Positions 18,472-29,014 of a stretch of DNA of 64,000 bases are shown here, piece by piece. Source of the stretch: Marinobacterium litorale DSM 23545 (lineage in GTDB: Bacteria; Pseudomonadota; Gammaproteobacteria; Pseudomonadales; Balneatricaceae); the NCBI RefSeq assembly GCF_000428985.1, contig NZ_AUAZ01000016.1, forward strand, positions 1-64,000, written 5' to 3'. A model generated the notes under the pieces. The model did no database searches, was not told the DNA's origin, and was given only the letters and a program-made list of their open reading frames with translations. A program made the position numbers and the translations under genes. Each line of letters begins with the position of its first letter. Positions within the stretch are counted from its first letter, which is position 1.

Positions 18472-19860
18472 ATGCAACCGGCAAACCTGCTTCTTATCAC
18501 GCTGGCATTTGCTGCCGTGGCCTACGGGTTGGGATACTTCCGCTCCCGTGCACTGGCAATGCCCCTGGGTGGGATCCGACACCTTAAGTCGCTTCCCTTT
18601 TATTATGGCGCCCGTGCGGCTTTATGGTGCGGTATTCCGGCCCTTATCGTTCTAGGACTCTGGGCGGCGTTCCAGGGTCAGGTGATCCAGACGATGGTCG
18701 TGGGCACCCTGCCGGAGAACCTGCTGCCGAGCAATGCAGGCGAAGCGAGCCTTCTGCTGAGCAAGATCAGCAACATCGCGTCAGGCGCACTGGCAAAGGA
18801 CTTTGCCGACCCAGCCATCGTCCAGGCAGCTGAGCTGCTGGTCCGGTTGCGTGAGCAGAGTCTGATGTACATGACAGCTCTGGTGGTTTCGGTGGCTGTA
18901 CTTGCTGCGTTTATAGCCTGGGTGCGCATCCGCCCGACTCTGAACGCCCGTGTTCAGGTCGAGGCGATCCTGAAGTGGATCTTCTTCTCCTGCGCCGCAC
19001 TGGCAATCCTGACCACTGTCGGGATTATCTTCTCTGTTGCGTTCGAAACCTTCCGTTTCTTCCAGCAGATCTCCTTTATCGACTTTTTCTTCGGCACCCA
19101 CTGGAGCCCGCAGACCGCCCTGCGTGCTGACCAGGTCGCTGCCGAAGGCGCCTTTGGCATGATCCCGCTGTTCACCGGTACGCTGCTGATCTCGGCGATC
19201 GCCATGCTGGTGGCGGTACCGGTCGGGTTGATGTCGGCCATCTACCTGTCTGAATATGCCAATCCGAAGATTCGTAACATCGTGAAGCCGATGCTGGAGA
19301 TGCTGGCCGGGGTTCCCACCGTGGTTTACGGTTTCTTCGCGGCACTTACCGTGGCGCCCTTTATCAGTGACTTCGCTGCCAGCTTTGGCATTAATGCCTC
19401 TTCACAGAGCGCTCTGGCGGCCGGTGCCGTTATGGGGATCATGATCATCCCGTTCGTTTCATCGCTGTCTGACGATGTGATCAACGCCGTACCGCAGTCC
19501 TTGCGTGACGGCTCCCTGGCCCTGGGTGCCACTCAGTCGGAAACCATGAAAAAGGTGATTTTCCCGGCTGCCCTGCCCGGTATCATGGGCGGTATTCTGC
19601 TGGCGGTATCCCGCGCCATCGGCGAAACCATGATCGTGGTCATGGCTGCAGGCCTGGCGGCCAACCTGACCGCCAACCCACTGGAGACGGTGACCACCGT
19701 AACGGTTCAGATCGTCACCCTGCTGACTGGCGACCAGGAGTTCGACAGTGCCAAGACCCTGGCGGCATTTGCCCTGGGTGCGATGCTGTTCCTCTCCACC
19801 CTGTTACTGAACATTATCGCTCTGCATATCGTGCGTAAGTACCGGGAACAATATGACTAA
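18472..19860 (+). CDS. pstC: Phosphate ABC transporter permease PstC
   Basis: Inner-membrane permease of the Pst phosphate importer. At 462 residues it is of the long type, with an extra N-terminal region of about 200 residues (including hydrophobic segments) before the core. The core has the transporter EAA-type loop LGATQSETMKKVIFPAALPG near residue 360. It overlaps pstA by 8 bp. A TACAAT hexamer at 18430-18435 might give a weak separate promoter, but no Pho box fits there, so readthrough from pstS is the simpler idea. Confidence 0.95.
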   Translation: MQPANLLLITLAFAAVAYGLGYFRSRALAMPLGGIRHLKSLPFYYGARAALWCGIPALIVLGLWAAFQGQVIQTMVVGTLPENLLPSNAGEASLLLSKISNIASGALAKDFADPAIVQAAELLVRLREQSLMYMTALVVSVAVLAAFIAWVRIRPTLNARVQVEAILKWIFFSCAALAILTTVGIIFSVAFETFRFFQQISFIDFFFGTHWSPQTALRADQVAAEGAFGMIPLFTGTLLISAIAMLVAVPVGLMSAIYLSEYANPKIRNIVKPMLEMLAGVPTVVYGFFAALTVAPFISDFAASFGINASSQSALAAGAVMGIMIIPFVSSLSDDVINAVPQSLRDGSLALGATQSETMKKVIFPAALPGIMGGILLAVSRAIGETMIVVMAAGLAANLTANPLETVTTVTVQIVTLLTGDQEFDSAKTLAAFALGAMLFLSTLLLNIIALHIVRKYREQYD

Positions 19861-21124
19861 TCGACCGCAAGCGGAGATCGTCCGCCAGTCCCTGAAAAAG
19901 CGTTACCGCAAGGAGAAGCGGTTCCGCGCCTACGGCATTTTAGCGATTGCCATAGCCCTGTCCGCACTGGTGGTGCTGTTTACCGATATCATCGGCAAGG
20001 GCTACACCGGCTTTATGAAAACCAGCCTCAATCTCGAGGTCGAGCTCAACCAGGAGATGATGTTCCTGGATGATGCCACTGACCAGAAGCAGCTGCGTAT
20101 GGCCGATTTCGTCGAGCCGCTGGTACAGGCGCTGTTGAAAGAGATTCCGGACGCCACCGAGGCAGACCGGGATGCCGTACGCAAGCTGATTAACCCCTAT
20201 GCGTCCACCGACCTGCGCGAAGCGCTGGTCAACAACCCGGATTGGCTCGGCAGCACCCGTGAGATGAACCTGCTCGCCCATACCGATGTGGATGTCTACG
20301 TCAAACACGCCGGCGATAGCGCCTACTCGATCAAGCTGAGCGAACAGCAGCGTGAGTGGGTTGATGGCCTGCTTGAAAGAGGCATCGTTGAAGTGAGTTT
20401 CAACGACACCTTCTTTAAGGGCGGTGACTCACGTGACCCCTCCCGCGCCGGGATTATGGGGGCCGTTGTCGGCTCCCTGCTGACCATGTTTGTAACACTG
20501 ATTCTGTCGTTCCCGATCGGGGTCGCGGCCGCAATCTATCTTGAGGAGTTTGCGCCTCAGAACAAGCTTACGGACTTTATCGAGGTCAACATCAATAACC
20601 TGGCTGCCGTACCGTCGATCATTTTCGGTCTTCTGGGCCTGGCGGTATTTATCGGTCTGTTCGGCATGCCGCGCTCGGTGCCCGTCGTCGGTGGTCTGGT
20701 ACTGACCCTGATGACCCTGCCGACAATCATTATTTCGAGCCGTGCTGCGATTAAGAGTGTGCCGCCGTCGATCCGTGAAGCGGCATCCGGCATCGGTGCC
20801 TCGAAGATGCAGGTGGTCCTCCACCACGTACTGCCTCTGGCGCTGCCCGGTATGCTCACCGGCTCCATCATCGGCATGGCACAGGCGCTGGGTGAAACTG
20901 CCCCGCTGCTGCTGATCGGCATGGTGGCCTTTATCGTCGATGTGCCCGATGGCTTCCTGGATTCAGCCACCGTCCTGCCGGTTCAGGTCTTCCTCTGGGC
21001 AGGCAGCCCCGAGCTGGCTTTTATAGAACGCGCTTCAGCCGCCATCATGGTGCTGCTGAGCTTCCTGATCAGTATGAATGCATTGGCCATCTGGTTGCGT
21101 AAACGCCTTGAGCGCCGGTGGTGA
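19853..21124 (+). CDS. pstA: Phosphate ABC transporter permease PstA
   Basis: Second permease subunit of Pst. The 423-residue product is longer than E. coli PstA (about 296): a hydrophobic segment near residues 25-45 is followed by about 150 soluble residues, then the usual permease core with [20 protein letters not shown] as the EAA loop. The matching extension in PstC suggests both belong to the enlarged Pst type known in marine gammaproteobacteria and pseudomonads. It overlaps the end of pstC and runs up to 11 bp before pstB. Confidence 0.95.
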   Translation: MTNRPQAEIVRQSLKKRYRKEKRFRAYGILAIAIALSALVVLFTDIIGKGYTGFMKTSLNLEVELNQEMMFLDDATDQKQLRMADFVEPLVQALLKEIPDATEADRDAVRKLINPYASTDLREALVNNPDWLGSTREMNLLAHTDVDVYVKHAGDSAYSIKLSEQQREWVDGLLERGIVEVSFNDTFFKGGDSRDPSRAGIMGAVVGSLLTMFVTLILSFPIGVAAAIYLEEFAPQNKLTDFIEVNINNLAAVPSIIFGLLGLAVFIGLFGMPRSVPVVGGLVLTLMTLPTIIISSRAAIKSVPPSIREAASGIGASKMQVVLHHVLPLALPGMLTGSIIGMAQALGETAPLLLIGMVAFIVDVPDGFLDSATVLPVQVFLWAGSPELAFIERASAAIMVLLSFLISMNALAIWLRKRLERRW

Positions 21125-21135
21125 GGAGAACAAAG

Positions 21136-22026
21136 ATGACGAGTATTCCTACAACTGTGCCTGAAAAGAAACTGCACGACGAGAATGAGCCGCAGATCCC
21201 GGTGGTTGAGGAGACGGCGGCAAGCGGCCCTATTGTCGAAGGCAAGACCGTCGGCACGCCCTACGCAGACGATGCCAAATTCAAGCTGCGCGACGTGGAA
21301 GTGTTTTACGGCGAGAGCCGTGCGATCAAAAGTGTCAGCCTGGATATCGCCAGCAACGAGGTCATCGCTTTCATCGGCCCGTCCGGTTGCGGCAAATCCA
21401 CCTTCCTGCGCTGCCTCAACCGCATGAACGACAGCATCGATATCTGCCGGGTTAAAGGCACCCTGGAGCTGGACGGCCAGGATCTCTACGACCCACGTCA
21501 GGATGTCGTCGAGCTGCGCGCACGGGTGGGCATGGTGTTTCAAAAGCCAAACCCCTTCCCCAAGTCGATATACGACAACGTGGCCTACGGCCCCCGTATC
21601 CACGGTCTTGCCAACCGCAAGTCCGAGCTGGATGACATCGTTGAGAGCAGCCTGCGTAAAGCCGGCCTCTGGGATGAGGTGAAAGACCGTCTGGATGCCA
21701 CCGCTACCGGCATGTCGGGCGGTCAGCAGCAGCGCCTGTGTATTGCGCGTACGATCGCTGTAAGCCCGGAAGTGGTCCTGATGGATGAGCCCTGCTCGGC
21801 ACTGGACCCCATCGCCACCGCCAAGGTGGAAGAGTTGATTGCGGAGCTGTCCGAGAGCTACACCATCGTGATCGTGACCCATTCAATGCAGCAGGCGGCG
21901 CGCGTCTCCCACCGCACGGCCTACTTCCACCTGGGCCACCTGGTCGAAGTCAACGACACCAGCACCGTGTTCACCGCGCCAGAACATGAAATGACCGAAT
22001 CCTACATCACCGGTCGTTTCGGCTAA
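21136..22026 (+). CDS. pstB: Phosphate ABC transporter ATPase PstB
   Basis: ATP-hydrolysing subunit of Pst. The 296-residue product has Walker [13 protein letters not shown] near residue 81, ABC signature MSGGQQQRL near 195 and Walker [14 protein letters not shown] near 214. An unusual N-terminal stretch of about 45 residues rich in Glu, Pro and Thr precedes the ATPase domain. The ATG at 21136 has GAGGAG 11 bp upstream and was preferred over one six codons earlier inside pstA. Confidence 0.97.
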   Translation: MTSIPTTVPEKKLHDENEPQIPVVEETAASGPIVEGKTVGTPYADDAKFKLRDVEVFYGESRAIKSVSLDIASNEVIAFIGPSGCGKSTFLRCLNRMNDSIDICRVKGTLELDGQDLYDPRQDVVELRARVGMVFQKPNPFPKSIYDNVAYGPRIHGLANRKSELDDIVESSLRKAGLWDEVKDRLDATATGMSGGQQQRLCIARTIAVSPEVVLMDEPCSALDPIATAKVEELIAELSESYTIVIVTHSMQQAARVSHRTAYFHLGHLVEVNDTSTVFTAPEHEMTESYITGRFG

Positions 22027-22035
22027 GCACGACCC

Positions 22036-22063
22036 AAAGGGTGCCCTGCTCAGGGCACCCTTT
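22036..22063 (+). terminator. Terminator of the pst operon
   Basis: AAAGGGTGCCCTG (22036-22048) and CAGGGCACCCTTT (22051-22063) form a 13-bp perfect hairpin with a 2-nt gap ending in TTT. It separates pstB from the chemoreceptor gene, whose own Pho box begins 2 bp later. Confidence 0.88.
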
Positions 22064-22064
22064 C

Positions 22065-22098
22065 CCGTCATAAATATGTAACACATCGCTTCTACCCT
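22065..22098 (+). promoter_or_regulatory. Pho box and -10-like hexamer of the chemoreceptor gene
   Basis: CCGTCAT, AAAT and ATGTAAC (22065-22082) match two PhoB half-sites with a 4-bp spacer. A -10-like TACCCT (22093-22098) begins exactly 10 bp later, the same geometry as pstS. The ATG follows 28 bp further on. Confidence 0.72.
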
Positions 22099-22126
22099 GC
22101 CCCTGTCATATCCTGCAGGAGTTGTT

Positions 22127-23755
22127 ATGTTTTCTACCGTGCGTTTCCGCATTCTGTTTTTTGCGGGCTTATGCCTGCTCGCCCTCGCCGGTCTGGCCGC
22201 ACTTTCCTGGAGTATCATCCTGAAAGCGGAAACCGCCTCCAACAACCTGATTCAGTATCAGCTCAAGGAAACCTGGCTGCTAAGCGACCTGGCGCAGGAC
22301 CACCGCCGTCTGCAGGATCTGGCCTACAAAACCAAGGGACAGCTGCTGCTTTGGAGCGAAATCACCCCGGTGTTTACCGAGCTGCAGGAGAGCCTGCCCA
22401 GTCACTGGCAAGCGGTCGCCAACAACCCCCAGCTCAGCGCCTGGGCCGAAGAGCATCAAGCCGACTTTGACCGTGTCACAGCCCTGATCGAACGGCTTGA
22501 ATCAAAGATGGCGGAAAAGAGTTACTATCAAGTGGGCAAGGTTGTCGACTTCGATCTCGTTCACGCCATGGAGCCGATGCTGACCGCCATTCAACAGCGC
22601 CAGCAGCTGACACGAGAGGCGCTTTCCAGTGCCGCCCAGGGGCTGCTTGGCTTCCTCGCTCACCAACAGAACTTCCTGTTTATCGGCTCGGCCCTGTTTC
22701 TGATCATGGTGGTCGGAATGACACTCTGGCTGCACCACACCGTGATTCGCAGACTTCTCAGGATGGAGCTGGGACTGAGTGAGATGGCTCGCGACGCAGA
22801 CCTGCGCAAGACACCCAACCTGCGTGGAAAAGATGAAGTCGCGGGAGTTGGGCGGGCGATCCGCCGCCTCGTCGAGCATTTTGGCCACTTCATCGCTGAT
22901 ATCCGCCAAGCCGCCACCGGCCTCAGTCAGCGCTCATCTCAGCTCGATGCAGAAGCGGAATCGCTGCAGAACACCTCGAATGATACCCTGCGCCTGATCG
23001 GCGATGTAAACCGCTCAATGGATAATATCGTTGAACAAACCTCCTCCATCGAGACGGCCATCGCCCAGTCCGTTGCCACGGTGAACGATGCGATTTCGGC
23101 CAACACCGAAGCGCAACAGGGGATCGTCAGCAGTGCGCAGGCCGCCGAACACACGGTGGAAATCATCAACCGGGTGGGTGATTCGATCACTACGCTGACC
23201 GAGTCCAGCACCAAGATCAGCAAGGTCATCGACATCATCGCCGATATCGCCGAGCAGACCAACCTGCTCGCCCTGAACGCAGCCATAGAGGCAGCCCGGG
23301 CCGGCGAGCAGGGCCGCGGTTTTGCCGTGGTTGCCGATGAAGTCCGCGTGCTGTCACAGCGCACTGCCGAATCCACCCGCGACATCCGCCAGTGGGTTGG
23401 CGATCTGACAGAGGGCGTGGACGGCGTGGGCCGACAGCTGGAATCCATGCGCAGCGCCGGGAACCAGAATCGATCACAGATTATTGAGTTGCAGGCGTTT
23501 CTGGAGCAGCTGCAAGGACAGTTTGTGGAAATGGAACGCCACAGTGAAGGGATCAGCGGCGCCATTGCCACCCAACGCGATGAAAGCGGACGTATCGGCC
23601 GACGGGCTCAAGCGTTAAAAGAGAGCGCCGACTCCCTAGCCCTGTGTGTACAGAACACCCGCTCGGTCAGCGATGCCTTGCGTCAGGAGTCCACCTCCAT
23701 GCATCAACTGGTGGACCGCTTCAAAACCGGTGACAGCAAAGCGGCACTCTCCTGA
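22127..23755 (+). CDS. Methyl-accepting chemotaxis protein in the pst-pho block
   Basis: A 542-residue chemoreceptor: membrane segment at about 8-28, a helical periplasmic domain of about 150 residues, a second membrane segment near 178-200, a HAMP linker, then the signalling hairpin with [19 protein letters not shown]. No C-terminal NWETF-like CheR tether is seen. The AGGAG before the ATG supports the start. Its place between pstB and phoU and its Pho box suggest phosphate taxis. Pseudomonas CtpL is a known PhoB-controlled receptor for low phosphate that senses through PstS; equivalence is inference from context, not alignment. Confidence 0.9.
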   Translation: MFSTVRFRILFFAGLCLLALAGLAALSWSIILKAETASNNLIQYQLKETWLLSDLAQDHRRLQDLAYKTKGQLLLWSEITPVFTELQESLPSHWQAVANNPQLSAWAEEHQADFDRVTALIERLESKMAEKSYYQVGKVVDFDLVHAMEPMLTAIQQRQQLTREALSSAAQGLLGFLAHQQNFLFIGSALFLIMVVGMTLWLHHTVIRRLLRMELGLSEMARDADLRKTPNLRGKDEVAGVGRAIRRLVEHFGHFIADIRQAATGLSQRSSQLDAEAESLQNTSNDTLRLIGDVNRSMDNIVEQTSSIETAIAQSVATVNDAISANTEAQQGIVSSAQAAEHTVEIINRVGDSITTLTESSTKISKVIDIIADIAEQTNLLALNAAIEAARAGEQGRGFAVVADEVRVLSQRTAESTRDIRQWVGDLTEGVDGVGRQLESMRSAGNQNRSQIIELQAFLEQLQGQFVEMERHSEGISGAIATQRDESGRIGRRAQALKESADSLALCVQNTRSVSDALRQESTSMHQLVDRFKTGDSKAALS

Positions 23756-23830
23756 GTTGCCGCGCAGCACCCGAGGACACAGAGCCGAATCTAGAGCCAA
23801 CCTGGGCCGTGCAATGATGCACAGGCCCGA

Positions 23831-23864
23831 ATTTCACAAAACTGTCATACGCGCAATGTAGGGT
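23831..23864 (+). promoter_or_regulatory. Possible Pho box upstream of phoU
   Basis: ATTTCAC, AAAA and CTGTCAT (23831-23848) give one weak and one perfect half-site; TAGGGT (23859-23864) lies exactly 10 bp later. A better -10 by sequence, TATAAT (23874-23879), lies 25 bp from the box and could instead be used by sigma-70 alone. Confidence 0.5.
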
Positions 23865-23948
23865 GCGATCTTCTATAATGGCCAATCGCCTATACCTATA
23901 AAGACACACACGTTGCTGACGGGCACAAACCACGACGGAGACAAGACC

Positions 23949-24698
23949 GTGGAACTCGAAAAGGATAGTTACTCCAATCATATTTCTCACCAGTTTAACG
24001 AAGAACTGGAAGCGATCCGCACCCAGATGCTGACCATGGGCGGCATCGTCGAGCGCCAGGTCAACGACGCCATCGAAGCACTGCTGACATCGGATATAGA
24101 GCTGGCCGAGCAGGCGCGCCGGATCGACAAACAGACCAATGAAATGGAACTGACCATCGACGAGCAATGCACCACCACCATTGCCCGTCGCCAGCCGGCG
24201 GCCTCCGATCTGCGCCTGATTATTTCCATAAGTCGCGCCGTGGCCGATCTGGAGCGTATCGGCGATGAAGCCAGCCGCATCGCTCAGCAGGCGATCGAAA
24301 TGTCGGAAGGTTCACGTACCCAGCACGGTTTCCAGGAAGTACGTCATATCGGCAACCTGGTGCGTGATATGGTCAAGAACGTATTAACGGCCTTTGCCCG
24401 TAACGATCTGGAGATGGCCTACCGCGTCGCCAAGCAGGATCGCAACGTGGATCAGGAGTACCGCACGGCGATGCGCACGCTGGTCACGTTCATGATGGAA
24501 GATGTGCGTTCGATCTCCAATATCATGAGTGTTATCTGGGTACTGCGCAGCCTGGAACGTATCGGTGACCATGCCCGTAACCTGTCCGAACACCTGATCT
24601 ATCAGGTCAGCGGCACCGATGTACGCCACCAGAGCCTGCAAAGCATGAAGAAGACGGTTCGCGAAGAGACCGCTGACGATGATGGAGAGGAGGAGTAA
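23949..24698 (+). CDS. phoU: Phosphate signalling regulator PhoU
   Basis: Cytosolic negative regulator that links the Pst transporter to PhoR kinase activity. The 249-residue product is the usual double three-helix bundle with the repeated acidic metal-binding motifs (ISRAVADLERIGDEASRIA near residue 92 and RSLERIGDHARNLSEHL near 202). The GTG at 23949 was chosen since MELEKDSYSNHISHQFN aligns with PhoU N-termini and GGAG lies upstream. It is separated from pstB by the chemoreceptor gene. Confidence 0.95.
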   Translation: MELEKDSYSNHISHQFNEELEAIRTQMLTMGGIVERQVNDAIEALLTSDIELAEQARRIDKQTNEMELTIDEQCTTTIARRQPAASDLRLIISISRAVADLERIGDEASRIAQQAIEMSEGSRTQHGFQEVRHIGNLVRDMVKNVLTAFARNDLEMAYRVAKQDRNVDQEYRTAMRTLVTFMMEDVRSISNIMSVIWVLRSLERIGDHARNLSEHLIYQVSGTDVRHQSLQSMKKTVREETADDDGEEE

Positions 24699-24721
24699 TC
24701 CACCTCTTTAGCGTCCGCCGA

Positions 24722-25309
24722 TCACCGTTCGGACCAGTAGTCTGCTAACGGCGGGAACTGCTCAATCAGACCCGCCCGCCCCAATGCCTTAAGACGGGCG
24801 ATATTGCGCTCAGGGATCGATTCCGGGTCCTTGTATCCGGCCAGTGCGCGACTCATCTCATCCTGCCTGATCAGGTGCAGCGTAGGGAAGGGTGCGCGGT
24901 TGGTCCAGTGGCTGATATCGTCCTCATCCACCTCTGCAAACAGATAGGCGGGGTGGAAGCTCGCAATCTGGAACAGATCCTCAACGCCCGCCTGTTCGAT
25001 CAACGCTTCGGCATCGGCCACCAGATCCAGAAAGGCGTCAAAATCACGAACCAGCCAGGGAGTGATCACCAGTGTTGTGGATAACGCCGACTCCGGCGTC
25101 TCCACCAGACGGGACAGCTCGACCAGAAAGTCACGCAATAGCCGATCCTCATCCTCCGCCTCAGAGACGTGGTAACGGATCGTACCGGCTTTTACCACGG
25201 GCGCGGCAAAGGGGCACAGATTCAATCCCACGACCATCCGCTCCACCCAGTCACGGGTTAAACGGCGAGCCGTATCGATTTGGGTTTGTTTGTCAGCGGG
25301 CTGCGTCAT
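24722..25309 (-). CDS. DUF1415 family protein
   Basis: A 195-residue soluble protein that I recognise as DUF1415, with the conserved start VERMVVGLNLCPFAAPV and the segment FQIASFHPAYLFA. The conserved Cys and His residues hint at metal or cofactor binding, but no activity is known to me. It is convergent with phoU with only 23 bp between the stops and appears to be a single-gene unit. Confidence 0.85.
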   Translation of the reverse strand: MTQPADKQTQIDTARRLTRDWVERMVVGLNLCPFAAPVVKAGTIRYHVSEAEDEDRLLRDFLVELSRLVETPESALSTTLVITPWLVRDFDAFLDLVADAEALIEQAGVEDLFQIASFHPAYLFAEVDEDDISHWTNRAPFPTLHLIRQDEMSRALAGYKDPESIPERNIARLKALGRAGLIEQFPPLADYWSER

Positions 25310-25424
25310 GATCGTTCCATATCGGGCTGGAAAAGGAGGTGCAGTTTACCACCGCTCTCCACTCTCTACAGTCAATACCCGGCGGTGTTACACTGCCTCG
25401 CTCCAATAGCAGTACTCATCCAAC

Positions 25425-25964
25425 GTGAACGACCAGACCAGACACCCGGCGCTTGAAGCCGTCCAGCACTGGCGCACACTGCGCCAGCCGATTAATGCCC
25501 CCTTGGCCCTGCGCCGCTGGCTGACGGACCAGGGTTCGCTCACGCGCCTGCTGCAACGCGCAAGCAAGGGCCGATTCTCGGTCCGGGTCCAGCGTCAACG
25601 CTATGCCCTGCCCGGCCCCAATGAGCGGGTGACGCTGGGGATGCGCAGCCGAGAATACGCGCTGATCCGGGAGGTCCTGCTGTGCGCTGACGAAGAGCCC
25701 TGGGTCTACGCCCGCACCGTGATTCCGACACCGACGCTGACCGGCCGTCAACGCACCCTGCGCCTGATCGGGTCCCGCTCACTGGGCTCTCTGCTGTTCA
25801 GCGAGCCCAGCATGCGCCGCGCCCCACTTCAGGTCGCCCGTATCGCCAACGGTCAAAACCCGCCCCTGTGGGCGCGCCGCTCCCTGTTTTATCTGGAAAA
25901 CAAACCCCTGCTGGTCTGTGAAGTTTTTCTACCGCCACTGGAAGGCATACAATACCCGCGCTGA
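25425..25964 (+). CDS. ubiC: Chorismate lyase UbiC
   Basis: Converts chorismate to 4-hydroxybenzoate and pyruvate, the first committed step of ubiquinone synthesis. The 179-residue product has the family pattern, including [12 protein letters not shown] and the C-terminal [19 protein letters not shown] with the catalytic Glu in LLVCEVFLP. Translation appears to start at GTG 25425; no in-frame ATG is suitable and the ribosome site is poor. It is followed after 17 bp by ubiA, forming the classic ubiCA pair. Confidence 0.93.
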   Translation: MNDQTRHPALEAVQHWRTLRQPINAPLALRRWLTDQGSLTRLLQRASKGRFSVRVQRQRYALPGPNERVTLGMRSREYALIREVLLCADEEPWVYARTVIPTPTLTGRQRTLRLIGSRSLGSLLFSEPSMRRAPLQVARIANGQNPPLWARRSLFYLENKPLLVCEVFLPPLEGIQYPR

Positions 25965-25981
25965 CCAACCGGAGGACTCCA

Positions 25982-26863
25982 ATGGCGATGTCGATGACCA
26001 ATAACTCCAAATCCGACAAGCTGAGCGCCTATATTCACCTGATGCGGGCCGATCGCCCCATCGGCACCTATCTGCTGCTCTGGCCGACGCTCTGGGCGCT
26101 CTGGATCGCTGCGGAAGGCGTCCCGCCCCTGCACCTGCTGGTCATCTTCTCACTGGGCGTCTGGCTAACCCGCTCCGCCGGTTGTGTCATCAACGACTAC
26201 GCCGACCGCCACTTCGATGGCCACGTCAAGCGCACCAAAGACCGTCCCCTGGCTACCGGCCGTGTCACTGAGCGCGAAGCACTGACCCTGTTTGCCGTAC
26301 TGATGGCGCTGGCGTTCGGGCTTGTGTTATTCACTAACGGGTTGACCATACTGATGTCGTTCGCCGGGCTTGCGTTGGCGTTTGTCTACCCGTTTATGAA
26401 GCGCTATACACACCTGCCCCAGGTCGTACTCGGTGCCGCCTTTGGCTGGGCGATCCCCATGGCCTTCACGGCCATCCAGGAGCAGTTGCCGGTCATCGCC
26501 TGGTTGATTTTCCTCGCCAAGCTGGCCTGGACCGTGGCCTATGACACCATGTACGCCATGGTGGACCGGGATGATGACCTGAAGATCGGAATCAAATCGT
26601 CAGCGGTGTTGTTTGGCCGTTACGATCGCCTGATCGTGGGGACGCTTCATGTAACGGCGCTGTTGCTGCTGTTGGCGGTGGGCGAGGTGGCCGGGCTGGG
26701 CCTGTGGTTCCACCTGGGACTGGCCGGTGCCGCCACCCTGTTTATCTACCAGCAGTGGCTGATTCGCCATCGCGAGCGGATGCCCTGTCTCAAAGCATTT
26801 CTCAATAACCACTGGGCCGAGCTGCTGGTCTTGGTCGGGATTATCACCGACTACGCAGTTTGA
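25982..26863 (+). CDS. ubiA: 4-hydroxybenzoate polyprenyltransferase UbiA
   Basis: Inner-membrane prenyltransferase that attaches the octaprenyl-type tail to 4-hydroxybenzoate. The 293-residue product carries both Asp-rich motifs of the family: NDYADRHFD near residue 75 and [13 protein letters not shown] near residue 190, between about eight hydrophobic segments. GGAGG lies 7 bp before the ATG. It follows ubiC and ends 106 bp before phoB. Confidence 0.96.
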   Translation: MAMSMTNNSKSDKLSAYIHLMRADRPIGTYLLLWPTLWALWIAAEGVPPLHLLVIFSLGVWLTRSAGCVINDYADRHFDGHVKRTKDRPLATGRVTEREALTLFAVLMALAFGLVLFTNGLTILMSFAGLALAFVYPFMKRYTHLPQVVLGAAFGWAIPMAFTAIQEQLPVIAWLIFLAKLAWTVAYDTMYAMVDRDDDLKIGIKSSAVLFGRYDRLIVGTLHVTALLLLLAVGEVAGLGLWFHLGLAGAATLFIYQQWLIRHRERMPCLKAFLNNHWAELLVLVGIITDYAV

Positions 26864-26891
26864 GAGTACGGTTTGCCGAGTTTCTGCACTA

Positions 26892-26925
26892 TTGTCATAT
26901 TTATGTAACCCAAACGTCTTGTAAT
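26892..26925 (+). promoter_or_regulatory. Pho box and -10 of phoB
   Basis: TTGTCAT, ATTT and ATGTAAC (26892-26909) form two PhoB half-sites. TGTAAT (26920-26925), five of six matches to the -10 consensus, begins exactly 10 bp later. PhoB therefore probably activates its own operon. Confidence 0.78.
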
Positions 26926-26968
26926 AGTCGCGGTTTATAACAGCAGAAAAGTTAGAGGCAGAAACCCG

Positions 26969-27664
26969 ATGTCTGCATCAAAAAGCGTGTTGATCGTTGA
27001 CGATGAAGCACCGATCAGGGAAATGATCGCCGTCGCCCTTGAGATGGCCGGCTATGAGTGTCTGGAAGCGGAGAACGCCCAGCAGGCTCACGCTATGATC
27101 CTGGATCGCAAACCGGATATGGTCCTGTTGGACTGGATGATGCCCGGAACCAGCGGCATTGATCTGGCAAGAAGGCTGCGCAAGGATGAGGTCACCGCGG
27201 ATATCCCGCTGATCATGCTCACCGCCAAGACCGATGAGGACAACAAGATCAAAGGGCTTGATGCCGGTGTGGATGACTACATCATCAAACCCTTCTCGCC
27301 CCGCGAACTGGTAGCACGCCTCAAGGCCGTGTTGCGCCGGGCAACCCCTAAGGGTGTTGAAGAGCCGGTCACCGTTGACGGACTGACGCTGGATCCGGTA
27401 TCCCACCGGGTCACCGCCGATGGCCAGCCCGTGGAACTGGGCCCCACCGAATTCCGGTTGCTGCAGTTCTTCATGACTCACCAGGACCGCGCCTATTCCC
27501 GAGGCCAGTTGCTTGATATGGTATGGGGCGGCAACGTGTATGTCGAAGAACGCACCGTCGATGTTCATATCCGCCGTCTGCGCAAGGCCCTTGGCGAGCG
27601 CCACGAGTACCTCGTACAAACCGTACGCGGCACTGGATACCGTTTCTCTTCTCAGGTCGCCTGA
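26969..27664 (+). CDS. phoB: Phosphate regulon response regulator PhoB
   Basis: OmpR-type response regulator that activates the Pho regulon by binding Pho boxes. The 231-residue product has a receiver domain with acidic pocket DDEAP, phosphoacceptor Asp in VLLDWMMPG near residue 54 and Lys in IIKPFSP near 106. A winged-helix domain with RAYSRGQLLDMVWG and VDVHIRRLRKAL completes it. It is followed after 33 bp by phoR. Confidence 0.97.
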   Translation: MSASKSVLIVDDEAPIREMIAVALEMAGYECLEAENAQQAHAMILDRKPDMVLLDWMMPGTSGIDLARRLRKDEVTADIPLIMLTAKTDEDNKIKGLDAGVDDYIIKPFSPRELVARLKAVLRRATPKGVEEPVTVDGLTLDPVSHRVTADGQPVELGPTEFRLLQFFMTHQDRAYSRGQLLDMVWGGNVYVEERTVDVHIRRLRKALGERHEYLVQTVRGTGYRFSSQVA

Positions 27665-27697
27665 CACGTCCGGGGCGACCATCGGATTAGAGGTTTT

Positions 27698-29014
27698 ATG
27701 TACCAATCTGCAAATCCGATGATACTCACTCTGGTAGGCTCCGCCGTCGCTGGCGGTGGCGTGGGTGCGCTTCTGTCCTATCCCGGTTGGGGGACGGCTT
27801 TGGCCGTTCTGGCCTGGGGCTTTCTGCAGGCGCGCCACTTCAGCCGTGTTATGAAATGGCTATCGGAAGAAAGTACCGGCATCCCGCCTGATGGCACCGG
27901 CCCCTGGGGCGACCTGCTGGACCAACTGGACCGGCACCACAAACGGGCTCAGACCCGGGAACAGAAACTACAGTCGGTGATCACCCGCTTTCAGCAGTGC
28001 ACGGCCGCACTGTTTGACGCCATCGTCATCGTCGACAAGCACAACAACGTGGAGTGGTGGAACAAAGCCGCTGTCACCTTGATCGGGATTCAGGACCGGG
28101 ATCGGGGCAAATCGATCTTTAATCTACTGCGTGATCCCCGCTTTATCCGCCACTACCAGAGAAACCAGTTCCAGGAGACCCTGAACCTACCCTCTCCGGT
28201 GAATTCCGATATCCATCTGCAATACCAGGTCAACCACTTTGGGGAGGGGGATCGCGTCCTGGTCGCCCGTGATGTAACCCGTCTGGTTAAGCTGGAGCAG
28301 ACCCGTCGCGATTTCGTTGCCAACGCCTCCCATGAACTTCGCACCCCCCTGACCGTGATTCGCGGATACCTGGAAACCTTCCTCGAGCAGGAGCCACCCC
28401 GCCCGTTACAACGGGGGTTGACCCAGATGCAGCACCAGTCCAAGCGCATGGAGAGTCTGGTCGCTGACCTGCTGCTGCTGTCCCGGCTGGAATCCACCCA
28501 GCACATCAACGATGAACAGCCGGTCGATATTCAGGAGTTGATCGAGCAGATCCACCGCGATGCCAAAGACCTTTCCGGCGAGCGCGGCCATGAATTTGAG
28601 CTGGAGATCAACCCGGACTACGACCTGATGGGCCAGGAACTGGAGCTGCAAAGCGCGTTCTCCAACCTGGTGTTCAATGCCGTGCGCTATACCCCCGGCC
28701 CCGGGCTGATCCAGATCCGCTGGTCTGTGGACGAGAAAGGGGGGCACTTTTCGGTGCGCGACAACGGCATCGGTATCGACCCGATCCATATCCCCCGCCT
28801 GACCGAGCGCTTCTACCGGGTCGATGAGAGCCGCTCTTCAGCCAGCGGCGGCACCGGATTGGGCCTGGCGATCGTCAAACATGTACTGATGCGCCACGGT
28901 GCGCACCTGACGATCGAAAGCCATGCGGGCAAGGGCAGTACCTTCACCTGCCACTTCCCGCCCGAAATGCTGAGGCGTATGGCCGTTCCCCAGCGTCAGA
29001 GTGATACCGCTTAA
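27698..29014 (+). CDS. phoR: Phosphate regulon sensor kinase PhoR
   Basis: Membrane histidine kinase/phosphatase partner of PhoB. The 438-residue product has two close N-terminal hydrophobic segments, a PAS domain (about 95-200), the H-box FVANASHELRTPLTVIRGYLE near residue 207, and N, G1 and G2 boxes ending in GGTGLGLAIVKHVL. Like other PhoR proteins it lacks a periplasmic sensor and depends on Pst and PhoU for input. Its end overlaps cysZ, on the other strand, by 4 bp. Confidence 0.96.
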   Translation: MYQSANPMILTLVGSAVAGGGVGALLSYPGWGTALAVLAWGFLQARHFSRVMKWLSEESTGIPPDGTGPWGDLLDQLDRHHKRAQTREQKLQSVITRFQQCTAALFDAIVIVDKHNNVEWWNKAAVTLIGIQDRDRGKSIFNLLRDPRFIRHYQRNQFQETLNLPSPVNSDIHLQYQVNHFGEGDRVLVARDVTRLVKLEQTRRDFVANASHELRTPLTVIRGYLETFLEQEPPRPLQRGLTQMQHQSKRMESLVADLLLLSRLESTQHINDEQPVDIQELIEQIHRDAKDLSGERGHEFELEINPDYDLMGQELELQSAFSNLVFNAVRYTPGPGLIQIRWSVDEKGGHFSVRDNGIGIDPIHIPRLTERFYRVDESRSSASGGTGLGLAIVKHVLMRHGAHLTIESHAGKGSTFTCHFPPEMLRRMAVPQRQSDTA

